64,000 nt of DNA from Glacieibacterium sp038210595 (GCA_038210595.1 JBBQWN010000013.1:1-64000), one strand, 5' to 3'. Shown: positions 51,684-61,212, counted from the stretch's first letter. Program-made: numbers and translations. The notes: generated by a model not told the origin, from the sequence alone.

Positions 51684-53891
51684 ATGACCGCCACCACGCC
51701 CGAAATCACCCCGCAAATCGTCGCCGACCACGGCCTGACGCCGCAGGAATACGACACCATCGTCGTTGCCATGGGCCGCACCCCGAACCTGCTGGAACTC
51801 GGCATCTTTTCGGTGATGTGGTCGGAGCATTGCAGCTACAAATCCAGCCGCATGCACCTCGCCAAGCTGCCGACCACGGCGCCGTGGGTGATCTGCGGCC
51901 CGGGCGAGAATGCCGGCGTCATCGATATCGGCGACGGCGATGCCTGCATCTTCAAGATGGAGAGCCACAACCACCCGAGCTTCATCGAGCCCTACCAGGG
52001 CGCCGCGACCGGTGTAGGCGGCATATTGCGCGACGTCTTCACGATGGGCGCGCGGCCGGTCGCCAACATGAACGCGCTGCGTTTCGGCATGCCCGACGCG
52101 CCCAAGATGAAGCATCTGATCCGCGGCGTCGTCGCGGGCATCGGCGGCTATGGCAATTGCGTCGGCGTCCCCACCGTCGGCGGCGAGACCAATTTCCACC
52201 CCGCCTACAACGGCAACATCCTGGTCAACGCGATGACCGTCGGCGTCGCGCGCGCCGACAAGATCTTCTACTCCGCCGCCGCGGGCATCGGGAACAGCGT
52301 CGTCTACGTCGGCTCCAAGACCGGCCGCGACGGCATCCACGGCGCGACGATGGCGTCGGCCGAGTTCACCGAGGACAGCGAGGACAAGCGCCCGACCGTG
52401 CAGGTCGGCGACCCGTTCACCGAGAAACTGCTGATCGAGGCCTGCCTCGAACTGATGGCATCGGACGCCATCGTCGCGATCCAGGACATGGGCGCGGCCG
52501 GCCTGACCAGCTCCAGCGTCGAAATGGCGTCGAAGGGCGGCGTCGGGCTGCGCCTCGACCTCGACAAGGTCCCGGTCCGCGAGGACGCGATGACCCCTTA
52601 CGAAATGATGCTGAGCGAGAGCCAGGAGCGCATGCTGATGGTCCTCAAGCCCGGCCGCGAGGCGGAGGCCGAGGCGATCTTCCGCAAATGGGAGCTCGAC
52701 TTTGCGGTCATCGGCGAGGTCGTCGCCGGCGAGACGCTGACCCTCACCTTCCACGGCGAGACGGTCGGCGCGATCCCGCTCGCGCCGCTGGCCGACAAGG
52801 CCCCCAAGCTCGACCGCCCGCACACACCGACGCCCAAGCGCGCGGCGCTGACCGACGTGCCCGAGAGCACCGACATCGCCGCCGACCTGCTCAGGCTGAT
52901 GGGCAGCCCGGAGATCGCCTCGCGCCGCTGGATCTGGGAGCAATACGACCACATGGTCGGCGGCGACACCGTGCAGCGCCCCGGCGGCGATGCGGCCGTG
53001 GTCCGCGTTCACGGCACCAGCAAGGGGCTGGCGATCACCACCGATTGCAACCCGCGCTATTGCTTCGCGGACTCCTATGAGGGCGGCAAGCAGGCGGTGG
53101 CGGAGGCGTACCGCAACCTCTGCGCCGTCGGCGCGACACCGCTGGCGATCACCGACTGCATGAACTTCGGCAATCCGCAGCGCCCCGAGATCATGGGGCA
53201 GTTCGTCGGCTGCATCGAAGGCATGGCCGAGGCCTGCCGCGCGCTCGACTTCCCGGTCGTGAGCGGCAACGTCAGCCTCTACAACGAGACCGAGGGGACG
53301 GGCATCTTGCCGACGCCTGCGATCGGCGGGGTGGGGCTGCTCAAGGACTGGTCGAAGAGTGCGACGATCGCGTTCAAGGCGGAGGGGGAGGCGATCGTGC
53401 TGATCTGCCACTCCGACAGCCACGTCGGCCAGTCGCTGTGGCTGCGCGAGCTCCACGGCCGCGAGGAGGGTCCGCCGCCGGCGGTCGATCTGGCGAAGGA
53501 ACGCGCCGCAGGCGAACTGGTCCGCGCGCTCATCGCAGAGGGAGCGGTCACCGCGGTCCACGACTGTTCGGACGGCGGCGCCGGCGTCGCGCTTGCGGAG
53601 ATGGCACTGGCCGGCGGCATCGGCGTCGCGATGACCGTGGTGCCTCAGATCGCCCATCCCGCTGCGACGATCTTCGGCGAGGACCAGGGCCGTTACATCG
53701 TCACCGCCGCCGTCGCCGCCCCGATCATCGACCGCGCCCACGCCGCCGGGCTGATCGCAATTCCGATCGGCACCACCGGCGGCGACACCGTGAGTTTCGA
53801 TCTGGCGGGTCGCGGCGGCGCGCAGTCCGTCGCCCTCGCCACCCTCCGCGCCGCGCACGAGAACTGGCTGCCCGGTCTGATGGCGCGTTAA
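51684..53891 (+). CDS. purL: Phosphoribosylformylglycinamidine synthase subunit PurL
   Basis: PurL performs the FGAR to FGAM step of purine synthesis with PurQ and PurS. At 735 residues this is the short, Gram-positive/alphaproteobacterial type. Landmarks are the start TPEITPQIVADHGLTPQEYD, SVMWSEHCSYKSSR, the metal/ATP region KMESHNHPS, and the repeat half with CSDGGAGVALAEMA. ATG 51684 begins the family sequence; the preceding frame is not conserved. PurQ and PurS are not in the window. Confidence 0.97.
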   Translation: MTATTPEITPQIVADHGLTPQEYDTIVVAMGRTPNLLELGIFSVMWSEHCSYKSSRMHLAKLPTTAPWVICGPGENAGVIDIGDGDACIFKMESHNHPSFIEPYQGAATGVGGILRDVFTMGARPVANMNALRFGMPDAPKMKHLIRGVVAGIGGYGNCVGVPTVGGETNFHPAYNGNILVNAMTVGVARADKIFYSAAAGIGNSVVYVGSKTGRDGIHGATMASAEFTEDSEDKRPTVQVGDPFTEKLLIEACLELMASDAIVAIQDMGAAGLTSSSVEMASKGGVGLRLDLDKVPVREDAMTPYEMMLSESQERMLMVLKPGREAEAEAIFRKWELDFAVIGEVVAGETLTLTFHGETVGAIPLAPLADKAPKLDRPHTPTPKRAALTDVPESTDIAADLLRLMGSPEIASRRWIWEQYDHMVGGDTVQRPGGDAAVVRVHGTSKGLAITTDCNPRYCFADSYEGGKQAVAEAYRNLCAVGATPLAITDCMNFGNPQRPEIMGQFVGCIEGMAEACRALDFPVVSGNVSLYNETEGTGILPTPAIGGVGLLKDWSKSATIAFKAEGEAIVLICHSDSHVGQSLWLRELHGREEGPPPAVDLAKERAAGELVRALIAEGAVTAVHDCSDGGAGVALAEMALAGGIGVAMTVVPQIAHPAATIFGEDQGRYIVTAAVAAPIIDRAHAAGLIAIPIGTTGGDTVSFDLAGRGGAQSVALATLRAAHENWLPGLMAR

Positions 53892-53965
53892 CGCGTTTGC
53901 TTTACCCGCCGCAGACGCAGGGCGGTGTTGATGCGGTAATCGGCGGTCGGCAGCGTCCATGGTTG

Positions 53966-55117
53966 ATGGACCGTACCGGCTCGGCAATGATCGACGTGCT
54001 GCCGCGCCGGGCCGAGGCGTCGCCGGCAGTGCTTGGCCCGCTCGAGCTGGCGGTCATCGTGCCGACCTTCAACGAGTGCGGGAACGTCGCGGCGCTGGTC
54101 GCCCGGCTCGACGTCGTGCTCGCCGGCCGGCAGCGGGAGATCATCTTCGTCGACGACGCCTCGACCGATGGCACGCCGGCGGCGATCCTGGCGCTGGCGG
54201 CGGCGAGGCGCGATGTTCGCGTCATCCGGCGCTTCGGCCGTCGCGGCCTGTCGTCGGCGGTGATCGAGGGCATCCTGTCCACCGCCGCGCCGGTCGTCGC
54301 GGTGATGGACGGCGATCTGCAGCACGACGAGCGGATCCTGCCGCAGCTTTACGAGGCGGTGCGCGACGGTGCGGACCTCGCGGTCGGCACGCGCTACGGC
54401 GACGGCGGCTCGCTCGGCGACTGGACCGCCGGGCGCTCGCGGCTCAGCGCGCTGGCCACCTGGCTTGTGCAGGCGACGGTGAAGACGCCGCTGAGCGATC
54501 CGCTGAGCGGCTTCTTCGCGGTCCGCCAGGCGCTGGTCGTGGCCAACCACGACCGGCTGTCCAACCTCGGTTTCAAGATCCTGCTCGATATCGTTATCGC
54601 CGCGCCCGGCCGGCTGGCGATTGCCGAGGTGCCTTATGCCTTCCGCTCCCGCCACAGCGGCGAGAGCAAGCTCGACACGCTGGTGACGCTTGAATTCGTG
54701 CTGCTCCTGCTCGACAAGTATCTCGGCCGCTGGATCCCGCCGCGCCTCGTCATCTTCCTGATCATCGGCACGTTCGGGCTCGGGCTGAACCTCGTGCTGC
54801 TCGATATCTTCCTGCTGCATGCCGGCCTCGGCTTCCGGGGCGCGCAGGCGCTGGCGGTGGCGATCACCATCGCGGTCAATTTCACGCTCAACAACCAGCT
54901 CACCTATCGCGACCGCCGGCTGCACGGCGGTGCGCTGTGGCGTGGTCTCGCGGCCTTTTACCTGGTCTGCGGTCTCGGCGCGGTCGCCAATGTCGGTGCC
55001 GCGCAGTTCGTCTATGCGATCGACCGGCGCTGGTGGCTGGCGGGCGTCGCGGGGGCGGCGATCAGCGCGATCTGGAACTACGCGGCCTCCTCGTTCCTGA
55101 CCTGGCGGAATCGTTGA
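53966..55117 (+). CDS. Family 2 glycosyltransferase fused to a GtrA membrane domain
   Basis: A 383-residue protein. The N-terminal 240 residues are a GT-A fold of the dolichol-phosphate-mannose-synthase type: AVIVPTFNECGNV, the DxD-like VDDASTDGT and VMDGDLQHDE, and a C-terminal SGFFAV. The remainder is a four-helix GtrA domain (PPRLVIFLIIGTFGLGLNLV), thought to move polyprenyl-linked sugars across the membrane. It probably makes a polyprenyl-phosphate sugar donor for the GT39-like enzyme whose TTG start overlaps its stop by 4 bases. Confidence 0.92.
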   Translation: MDRTGSAMIDVLPRRAEASPAVLGPLELAVIVPTFNECGNVAALVARLDVVLAGRQREIIFVDDASTDGTPAAILALAAARRDVRVIRRFGRRGLSSAVIEGILSTAAPVVAVMDGDLQHDERILPQLYEAVRDGADLAVGTRYGDGGSLGDWTAGRSRLSALATWLVQATVKTPLSDPLSGFFAVRQALVVANHDRLSNLGFKILLDIVIAAPGRLAIAEVPYAFRSRHSGESKLDTLVTLEFVLLLLDKYLGRWIPPRLVIFLIIGTFGLGLNLVLLDIFLLHAGLGFRGAQALAVAITIAVNFTLNNQLTYRDRRLHGGALWRGLAAFYLVCGLGAVANVGAAQFVYAIDRRWWLAGVAGAAISAIWNYAASSFLTWRNR

Positions 55118-56586
55118 CCCAGGCCGAACGCCGCATCCTGACGACACCGGCGGTCGTGGCGATCATCATCATCGTCGCGCTGTTCACCCGCGCCCAGCTG
55201 TTCGGCAACCCGGTCATCTATTCGGACGAGCAATTCTACCTGCTGGTCGGCGACCGCATGCTGCACGGTGCCATCCCGTACGTCGACCTGTGGGACCGCA
55301 AGCCCATCGGCCTGTTCCTGCTGTATGCCGCGATGCGCAGCCTCGGCAACGACGGCGTGTTCGCCTATCAGCTTGGCGGCACGATGTTCGCGGCGGCAAC
55401 GGCCCTGCTGGTCGTCCGCATCGCGCGTGAGTTCGCCGGTGCAGGTGCCGCACTGGCCGCCGGCATCGCCTATCTGCTGTGGCTCAACCTCGGTGCGGCG
55501 GGCGGGGGCCAGTCGCCGCTGTTCTACAACCTGCCGGTGTGCGCCGCGGCGCTGATCGTGCTGCGGGCAACCCAGGGTCGGCACGCGCCGTTCGGCGGCT
55601 TGGTCGGTGCCGGATCGGCGGCGATGCTGCTCGTCGGGCTGGCGATGCAGATCAAGTACAGCGCGGTGTTCGAAGGCCTGTACTTCGGCCTGCTGCTGCT
55701 GTGGCTGGCGTGGCGGCAGGGCGGCATCGCCCGCGCTGCCGCGGCCGCCCCGCTGTGGATCGCCGTCGCGCTGGCTCCAACGGCCGCCGCAACCGCCGTC
55801 TACTACGCCAGCGGCGACGGAGCGGCCTTTGTCTTCGCCAATTTCCTGTCGATTTTCGAGCGCACCGACGCGCCCGCCGCCGTGCTGGCTGAGCGGCTCG
55901 GCGTGATCGCGCTGATCCTCGCGCCGCTGCTCGCCGGCGCGGTCGCAGGGGGGGCGCTGCCGGCCGGACGCGGCGCGCACCGCTTCGTGATCGGCTGGCT
56001 GGCCGCCGCAATCGCCGGCCTGATCGCCTTCGGGACGTATCACTCGCACTATGTCCTTCCGGTGCTCGTTCCGGCCAGCGCGGCCTTCGTCGTCCTGTTC
56101 GCACGGCGGCAGGGCCGGATCGCGGGCATCGCCGTCCTGCTCACCGCCTTTGTCGCGGGCCAGGCGGTGCTGGCGATCAGCGCCCGCAACAACGGCGACC
56201 GGGCCCAGGTCGAGCGCATCGTGCGGACCATCGATCCCGCCGGCTGCCTGTTCGTCTACAGCGGTACCGCGGTCTATTACCGGGCCAGCGGCGCCTGCAT
56301 CCCGACGCGCTTCGCCTTCCCGGCGCATCTGTCGCGGTTGCGCGACGCGGCCGCGATCGGCGTGGATCCGGTTGCCGAGATCGCCCGCGTGATCGCGACG
56401 CGCCCCGAGACGGTTATCGTCCGCGATCCCTATGACGACGAGAACTGGGCGGGCAGGCGGGTGCTGATGGCGGCGCTGGAGCGGGATTACACACGCATCG
56501 TGCAGGCGCCGCTCGGCCGCCAGACCATGGCCATTTATCGGCTGCGTGCGGCCATCCAGCCCGCTACGGCAGGACCGCCGAAATAA
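55114..56586 (+). CDS. Glycosyltransferase family 39-like membrane protein
   Basis: A 490-residue protein with an ArnT/PMT-like topology: an N-terminal helix, then YSDEQFYLLVGDRMLHG with the acidic pair (DE) of the PMT family, and many membrane helices up to about residue 360. The last 130 residues are soluble. TTG 55114 overlaps the GT2-GtrA stop; the coupled pair likely supplies and then transfers a lipid-linked sugar to an envelope acceptor. The acceptor is unknown. Confidence 0.87.
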   Translation: MTQAERRILTTPAVVAIIIIVALFTRAQLFGNPVIYSDEQFYLLVGDRMLHGAIPYVDLWDRKPIGLFLLYAAMRSLGNDGVFAYQLGGTMFAAATALLVVRIAREFAGAGAALAAGIAYLLWLNLGAAGGGQSPLFYNLPVCAAALIVLRATQGRHAPFGGLVGAGSAAMLLVGLAMQIKYSAVFEGLYFGLLLLWLAWRQGGIARAAAAAPLWIAVALAPTAAATAVYYASGDGAAFVFANFLSIFERTDAPAAVLAERLGVIALILAPLLAGAVAGGALPAGRGAHRFVIGWLAAAIAGLIAFGTYHSHYVLPVLVPASAAFVVLFARRQGRIAGIAVLLTAFVAGQAVLAISARNNGDRAQVERIVRTIDPAGCLFVYSGTAVYYRASGACIPTRFAFPAHLSRLRDAAAIGVDPVAEIARVIATRPETVIVRDPYDDENWAGRRVLMAALERDYTRIVQAPLGRQTMAIYRLRAAIQPATAGPPK

Positions 56587-56652
56587 TCGCGGGCCAATTG
56601 TAACGTGGACAGCGTTTCCCACATCCGTACCACGACCTCAGTCAGGACGCCG

Positions 56653-57072
56653 ATGCCCGCCTTTGCCGCCCGTGCCCCGTTCGAAACGCTCGCCTTCCCC
56701 GCCGGGCGCGGCGCCGCCGACGTCCGTGCCCGCATCTACGGGCTGGAAAAGCTGCTGGAGCGCGCCTTCGTCATCCCCGGCACGCGTATTCCGATCGGCA
56801 TGGACTCAATCGTCGGCCTGATCCCGGTGGCGGGCGACGTCATCACCGGCCTGATGGGCCTCTACCTGGTCTGGGAGGCGCGCAACGTCGGCGCGTCGCG
56901 CTGGCTGCAGGCACGGATGCTTGCCAATGTCGGCATCGACACCGCGGTCGGCGCGATCCCGATTGCGGGTGACCTGTTCGACTTCCTGTTCAAGTCGAAT
57001 AGCAAGAATCTGCGCCTGCTCAAGCGCCACCTCGATCGCCACCATCCGTCCAGCGCGATCATCGAAGCCTGA
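56653..57072 (+). CDS. DUF4112 family membrane protein
   Basis: A 139-residue protein of the DUF4112 family with two hydrophobic segments in the core (DSIVGLIPVAGDVITGLMGLYLV; GIDTAVGAIPIAGDLFDFLF). The repeated IPVAGD/IPIAGD motif is the family mark. ATG 56653 follows AGGACG, and an earlier GTG at 56605 is possible. Its stop overlaps the next small gene by one base (TGATG). The function is unknown. Confidence 0.85.
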   Translation: MPAFAARAPFETLAFPAGRGAADVRARIYGLEKLLERAFVIPGTRIPIGMDSIVGLIPVAGDVITGLMGLYLVWEARNVGASRWLQARMLANVGIDTAVGAIPIAGDLFDFLFKSNSKNLRLLKRHLDRHHPSSAIIEA

Positions 57073-57251
57073 TGGCGGAGAAGTTCGAGCGGCACCGCCA
57101 GGCCTGGACCAGCGACGAGGTCCAGAAGCTGCACACGCTCGCCAAAAAGGGCATGCCGCTGCGCGCCATTGCCAAGGCGCTGACCCGCAGCGAGGAATCC
57201 GTGAAGGATCGCGCCAAGGCCGACAAGCTCGGCATCGCCGCACTGCGCTGA
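57072..57251 (+). CDS. 59-residue GcrA/SANT-like helix-turn-helix protein
   Basis: ATG 57072 overlaps the DUF4112 stop (TGATG). The product has the pattern WTSDEVQKLHTLAKKGMPL, then RAIAKALTRSEESVKDRAKA and KLGI. A leading WT-DE helix, a LxxLxxxGxxxxxIAxxL core and a basic recognition helix ending in L-G resemble the N-terminal DNA-binding domain of GcrA or SANT/Myb-type domains. It lacks the long C-terminal part of GcrA. Coupled translation with DUF4112 implies joint expression. The role is unknown. Confidence 0.7.
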   Translation: MAEKFERHRQAWTSDEVQKLHTLAKKGMPLRAIAKALTRSEESVKDRAKADKLGIAALR

Positions 57252-57291
57252 CGCGCTTGAAGCTTGCCGCCCGCCCCGGCATGAGGCGGGC

Positions 57292-57996
57292 ATGACCAAC
57301 GTCCTCCTCACCGGTGCGTCGCGCGGCATCGGGGCCGCGACACTCGCCGCCCTGACCGCCGCTGGCGCGACCGTCGCCGGTCAGGCGACCACCGCCGCGC
57401 ATGGGCTGATCGCCGCCGACCTGTCGCAGAGCGGGGCCGGCGACACGCTGTGGGACGCAGCGCTCGAACGGCTCGGCGGTCGCATCGACGTACTGGTCAA
57501 CAATGCCGGGGTGTTCGAAGGCGTCGCCGTCGATGCGCCCGATACAGAATGGCAGGCGATGTGGGCGCGCAGCAATGCAATCAACTTGCAGGCGCCTGCC
57601 GACCTGTGCCGCCGCGCCGTAAGGCATTTTCAGGACCACGGCGGCGGCCGCATCGTCAACGTCGCCAGCCGCGCCGGCCATCGCGGCGACAGCGCCTCGC
57701 ATTGGCACTATGCCGCCGCCAAGGCTGGGCTGATCGCCATCACCAAGACGATCGCGCGTGCCTACGCGGTACAGGGCATCCTCGCTTTCGCGGTCGCGCC
57801 GGGGTTTGTCATGACCGGCATGGCGGAGGACTATCTAAGTTCGCGCGACGGCGACAAACTGCTCGCGGATATCCCGCTCGGGCGCGTCGCAACGCCGGAC
57901 GAAGTGGCGGAGACGATCCGCTGGCTGGCGCTCGATGCACCACCGTCGCTGACCGGCGCGACGCTGGACGTCAACGGGGCAAGCTATGTCCGCTGA
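57292..57996 (+). CDS. SDR family oxidoreductase
   Basis: A 234-residue classical SDR. The cofactor loop is LLTGASRGIGAATL, NAG is in VNNAG, and the catalytic set includes a serine in NVASRAG and the Y-x-x-x-K of HYAAAKAG. The end LTGATLDVNGASYV is typical. The substrate is unknown. The gene overlaps prmA by 11 bases, so the start of prmA lies within its last codons. Confidence 0.9.
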   Translation: MTNVLLTGASRGIGAATLAALTAAGATVAGQATTAAHGLIAADLSQSGAGDTLWDAALERLGGRIDVLVNNAGVFEGVAVDAPDTEWQAMWARSNAINLQAPADLCRRAVRHFQDHGGGRIVNVASRAGHRGDSASHWHYAAAKAGLIAITKTIARAYAVQGILAFAVAPGFVMTGMAEDYLSSRDGDKLLADIPLGRVATPDEVAETIRWLALDAPPSLTGATLDVNGASYVR

Positions 57997-58879
57997 GGGC
58001 GGCTGGAAAGTCACCCTGCCCTGCACGCGCGCCGAGGCCGAGGCGATCCCATTCGCCGAGGAAGCGTTTGCCGATCTCGATGCGCCGCCGACGCTGCTGA
58101 CCGACGAACCCGATCCGGCGCGGCCCGACGACTGGCGGCTGCATGCCTATTTCGCCGAAGCGCCCGAACCGGAATGGCTCCTGCGTCTCGTGGCGCTGAC
58201 ATCGTCGCGGGGCGGCGCGCCGGTCGTTGAGCCGCTCCCCGCGACCGACTGGACTACCCTCAGCCAGGCCGGCCTGATACCCGTCCGCGCCTGGCGCTTC
58301 CACGTCGCCACCCCGGCCCACGCGCACGAGCGGCGCCCGGGTGAAATCGGGCTGGTCATCGACGCCGGCCTCGCCTTCGGCACCGGGCAGCATGCGACGA
58401 CGGCGGGCTGCCTGCGCGCCCTGTCGGGCCTGGCGCGGGCGCACCGCTTCGCCAACATCGTCGACCTCGGGACGGGCACCGGGGTGCTTGCCTTCGCCGC
58501 GCACCGCCTGTGGCGACGGGCGCGCGTCACCGCCAGCGACATCGATCCGGTCGCAGCAGCTGTCGCGCGGGACAACGCGCGTGCGAACGGGGTGCTGCTG
58601 GGGACGGGCGCGGGGCGCGTGACCGTGTTCGCCGCGGCGGGCATGGCGGACCGGCGGTTGCGCGGGCCCTATGATCTGGTCATCGCCAATATCTTGGCCC
58701 AGCCACTGGTCGAGCTGGCACCCCGGGTCGCGGCGGCACTAGCGCCGCAGGGGTTCGTCGTGCTTGCCGGCCTGCTCGACAGCCAGGCAACGCGGGTCAC
58801 CGCGGCCTATGCGGCGCGCGGCCTCAGGTGCGTCGCGACCAGCGGCGGCGAATGGCCGACGCTGGTGCTCCGGTCCTAG
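57986..58879 (+). CDS. prmA: Ribosomal protein L11 methyltransferase
   Basis: PrmA methylates L11 of the large ribosomal subunit. The 297-residue protein has an N-terminal L11-binding domain, then DAGLAFGTGQHATT (diagnostic) and the SAM-binding VDLGTGTGVLAFAA, with the NANILAQPL-type motif VIANILAQPL further on. It begins inside the SDR gene. The TAG stop shares CTAG with the convergent small gene at 58876-58879. Confidence 0.94.
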   Translation: MSAEGGWKVTLPCTRAEAEAIPFAEEAFADLDAPPTLLTDEPDPARPDDWRLHAYFAEAPEPEWLLRLVALTSSRGGAPVVEPLPATDWTTLSQAGLIPVRAWRFHVATPAHAHERRPGEIGLVIDAGLAFGTGQHATTAGCLRALSGLARAHRFANIVDLGTGTGVLAFAAHRLWRRARVTASDIDPVAAAVARDNARANGVLLGTGAGRVTVFAAAGMADRRLRGPYDLVIANILAQPLVELAPRVAAALAPQGFVVLAGLLDSQATRVTAAYAARGLRCVATSGGEWPTLVLRS

Positions 58880-59019
58880 GCGCGCCAGGCGTGAAACAGC
58901 GCCGGTGCCTCGATCGCCCTGGCGGCGAACGAACGGACGGGGCTGCGAACCGGCGTGGCGACCGATTTCGTCGCGTTGGGCCGGATAACCGGCTCGAACG
59001 TCTCGAGTGTGGCTTTCAT
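58876..59019 (-). CDS. 47-residue protein with a strong ribosome-binding site
   Basis: ATG 59019 is preceded by AGGAGAACGGCC, an excellent Shine-Dalgarno at about 7 bases. The product begins MKATLETFEPV, has a central Ser/Arg-rich stretch and ends FHAWRA. It has no membrane segment or signal peptide and no family I recognise. The intact frame, strong site and a stop exactly shared with prmA support a real gene, but a chance open frame cannot be excluded. Confidence 0.5.
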   Translation of the reverse strand: MKATLETFEPVIRPNATKSVATPVRSPVRSFAARAIEAPALFHAWRA

Positions 59020-59139
59020 GGCCGTTCTCCTGTTGGCCGGACGGCAGAACCGATCCGGTAACAGCTCTCTACGGCGAACCGCATTTATATTGCAGTGCAG
59101 CAAAACCGATGGCAGCCATGCACGGGGCGCATGGCTTCA

Positions 59140-61212
59140 TCACGCCGCTGCAACAATCGCCCGCCATGCGGCTTCGTCGATGACGCGCACCCCGCGCGCC
59201 GCGGCCTTGGTCGCTTTGGACCCAGCCCGCTCCCCGGCGATAACCAGATCGGTCTTCACCGACACCGACCCCGCCACCCGCGCGCCCAGCGCCTCCGCCT
59301 GCGCCCGCGCTTCGTCGCGCGACAGCGTCGTCAGGGTGCCGGTGAACACCAAAGTCTTGCCCGACACTTCCGATGCGCGCGTCGAGCGCTCGATGGGCGC
59401 GACCGAAACCTCGCCGAGCAGGTCGGCCAGCGCCTCCTGATTATGCGCCTCGGCAAAGAAGCCGATTAGTGCCTCGGCAACCTCACCGCCGATGCGGGTG
59501 ACCCCGATCAGTTCCGCCAGCTGTAGCGGCGTCGCGTCGGGCGCAGCGACCGCATCGGCCATCCGCGACGCGAACGCCGGCCAATTGCCGAACGCCCGCG
59601 CGATCTCCTTGGCCCTATCCTCACCGATATGGCGAATGCCCAGGCCGAACAGAAAGCGGTCGAACGGCACCGTCCGCCGCTCCTCGATGGCGGCAAGCAG
59701 CTTGTCGACCGAGGTCGGTTTGAAACCCTTCCAGCCGAGCAATGTGTCGCGAGCGTCCTTCAGCCGGAAAATATCTGCCGGCGTCTTTACCAGCCCCGCC
59801 TCGAAGAACAGGACGATGCGTTCGGCCCCCAGCCCCTCGATGTCGAGGGCGCGGCGCGACACGAAGTGCCGCAGCCGCTCCACCCGTTGTGCCGGGCAGA
59901 TCAGACCGCCGGTGCACCGCCGCCGCACCTCGCCCGCCTCGCGCTCGGCTGCGCTGTTGCACTCGGGACAGACCGTCGGGAACCGGTACGGCTCAAGCGC
60001 GTCGTGCTCGGCGGCCGGCGTGACATGGCCGGTGATCTGCGGGATGACGTCGCCCGCCCGCTGCACCCGGACCAGGTCGCCGACCCGAACCCCCAGCCGC
60101 TCGATCTCGTCCTCGTTGTGCAGCGTCGCGTTGGTGACGATGACACCGCCGACCCCGACCGGCTCGAGCCGCGCCACCGGCGTCAGCGAGCCCGTCCGCC
60201 CAACCTGAATATCGATCGCCAACAGCCGCGTCGTCGCCTGCTCGGCGGCGAACTTCCACGCGACGGCCCAGCGCGGCGTCCGCGCCACCTGCCCCAGCCG
60301 CGCCTGCCAGTCGAGCCGGTCGACCTTGAAAACCACCCCATCGATATCGAAGTCCAACCCCGACCGCGCCGCCTCGACCGCCCGGTACGCTGCCGCCGCC
60401 GCGTCGACGCCCTCGACGACGCTCAGCCCGGCAATCACCGGAAACCCCATCGCCGCAAGTGCCGCCATCGTACCCGACTGCGTCCCGGCGAGCGGCACGC
60501 TCATCTCACCCCAGCCGTGCGCGAGGAAGCGCAGCGGCCGGCTCGCGGTGACGGCGACGTCGAGCTGGCGCAGCGAGCCGGCCGCGAAGTTGCGCGGGTT
60601 GGCATAGAGCTTGCCGCCCGCCGCCGCCTGCGCCGCGTTGAACGCCAGGAAATCCGCCTTGCCGAGATAGACCTCGCCGCGCACCTCTAGCACCTCGGGC
60701 GCGCCCTCAGGCAACCGTTGCGGCACATCGCCCAGCGTCCGCAAATTGGCAGTGACATCCTCGCCGGTCGCGCCGTCACCCCGCGTCGCGCCGCTGACCA
60801 GCACGCCGCTCTCATAGCGCAAACTCGCCGACAACCCGTCGATCTTGGCTTCCGCCGTCAACCACACCGGTTCGTCGTCCTCCAGCCGCAGGAACCGCCG
60901 TACCCGCGCGATGAACTCCGCCAGCTCGCCCTCATCGAAGGCATTGTCGAGGCTGAGCATCGGCCGCGCATGGACGATCTTGCCGAATGACGCCGCCGGC
61001 GCGCTGCCGACCCGCTCCGACGGCGAGTCCACCCGCTTCAGATGCGGAAACAGCGCCTCCAGCTCAGCATTGTGCGCGAACAAGGCATCGAATTCCGCAT
61101 CGGTGATCGTCGGCGCATCCTCGACGTCGTATCGCCGCCGGTGCTCGGCGATCTCAGCCGCCAGCTGCGCCAGTTCGGCCGCGACAGCCTCGTCCGGCGA
61201 CCCGGCCGTCAT
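59140..61212 (-). CDS. ligA: NAD-dependent DNA ligase
   Basis: LigA seals nicks during replication and repair. At about 690 residues it has the standard length. The N-terminal Ia region RRYDVEDAPTITDAEFD is followed by the adenylation site AEAKIDGLSASL (KxDG lysine), the RGEVY motif, a zinc finger (CPECNS and a later CPAQ), helix-hairpin-helix repeats, and a C-terminal BRCT domain (SGKTLVFTGTL). ATG 61212 was chosen over a longer frame. Its start overlaps the recN stop (ATGA). Confidence 0.96.
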   Translation of the reverse strand: MTAGSPDEAVAAELAQLAAEIAEHRRRYDVEDAPTITDAEFDALFAHNAELEALFPHLKRVDSPSERVGSAPAASFGKIVHARPMLSLDNAFDEGELAEFIARVRRFLRLEDDEPVWLTAEAKIDGLSASLRYESGVLVSGATRGDGATGEDVTANLRTLGDVPQRLPEGAPEVLEVRGEVYLGKADFLAFNAAQAAAGGKLYANPRNFAAGSLRQLDVAVTASRPLRFLAHGWGEMSVPLAGTQSGTMAALAAMGFPVIAGLSVVEGVDAAAAAYRAVEAARSGLDFDIDGVVFKVDRLDWQARLGQVARTPRWAVAWKFAAEQATTRLLAIDIQVGRTGSLTPVARLEPVGVGGVIVTNATLHNEDEIERLGVRVGDLVRVQRAGDVIPQITGHVTPAAEHDALEPYRFPTVCPECNSAAEREAGEVRRRCTGGLICPAQRVERLRHFVSRRALDIEGLGAERIVLFFEAGLVKTPADIFRLKDARDTLLGWKGFKPTSVDKLLAAIEERRTVPFDRFLFGLGIRHIGEDRAKEIARAFGNWPAFASRMADAVAAPDATPLQLAELIGVTRIGGEVAEALIGFFAEAHNQEALADLLGEVSVAPIERSTRASEVSGKTLVFTGTLTTLSRDEARAQAEALGARVAGSVSVKTDLVIAGERAGSKATKAAARGVRVIDEAAWRAIVAAA

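Noticed and set aside
50157..53987. 1276-codon open frame on the minus strand
   Set aside because: It is antisense to the RTX gene and purL, both strongly supported; its product is repetitive and unlike any family.
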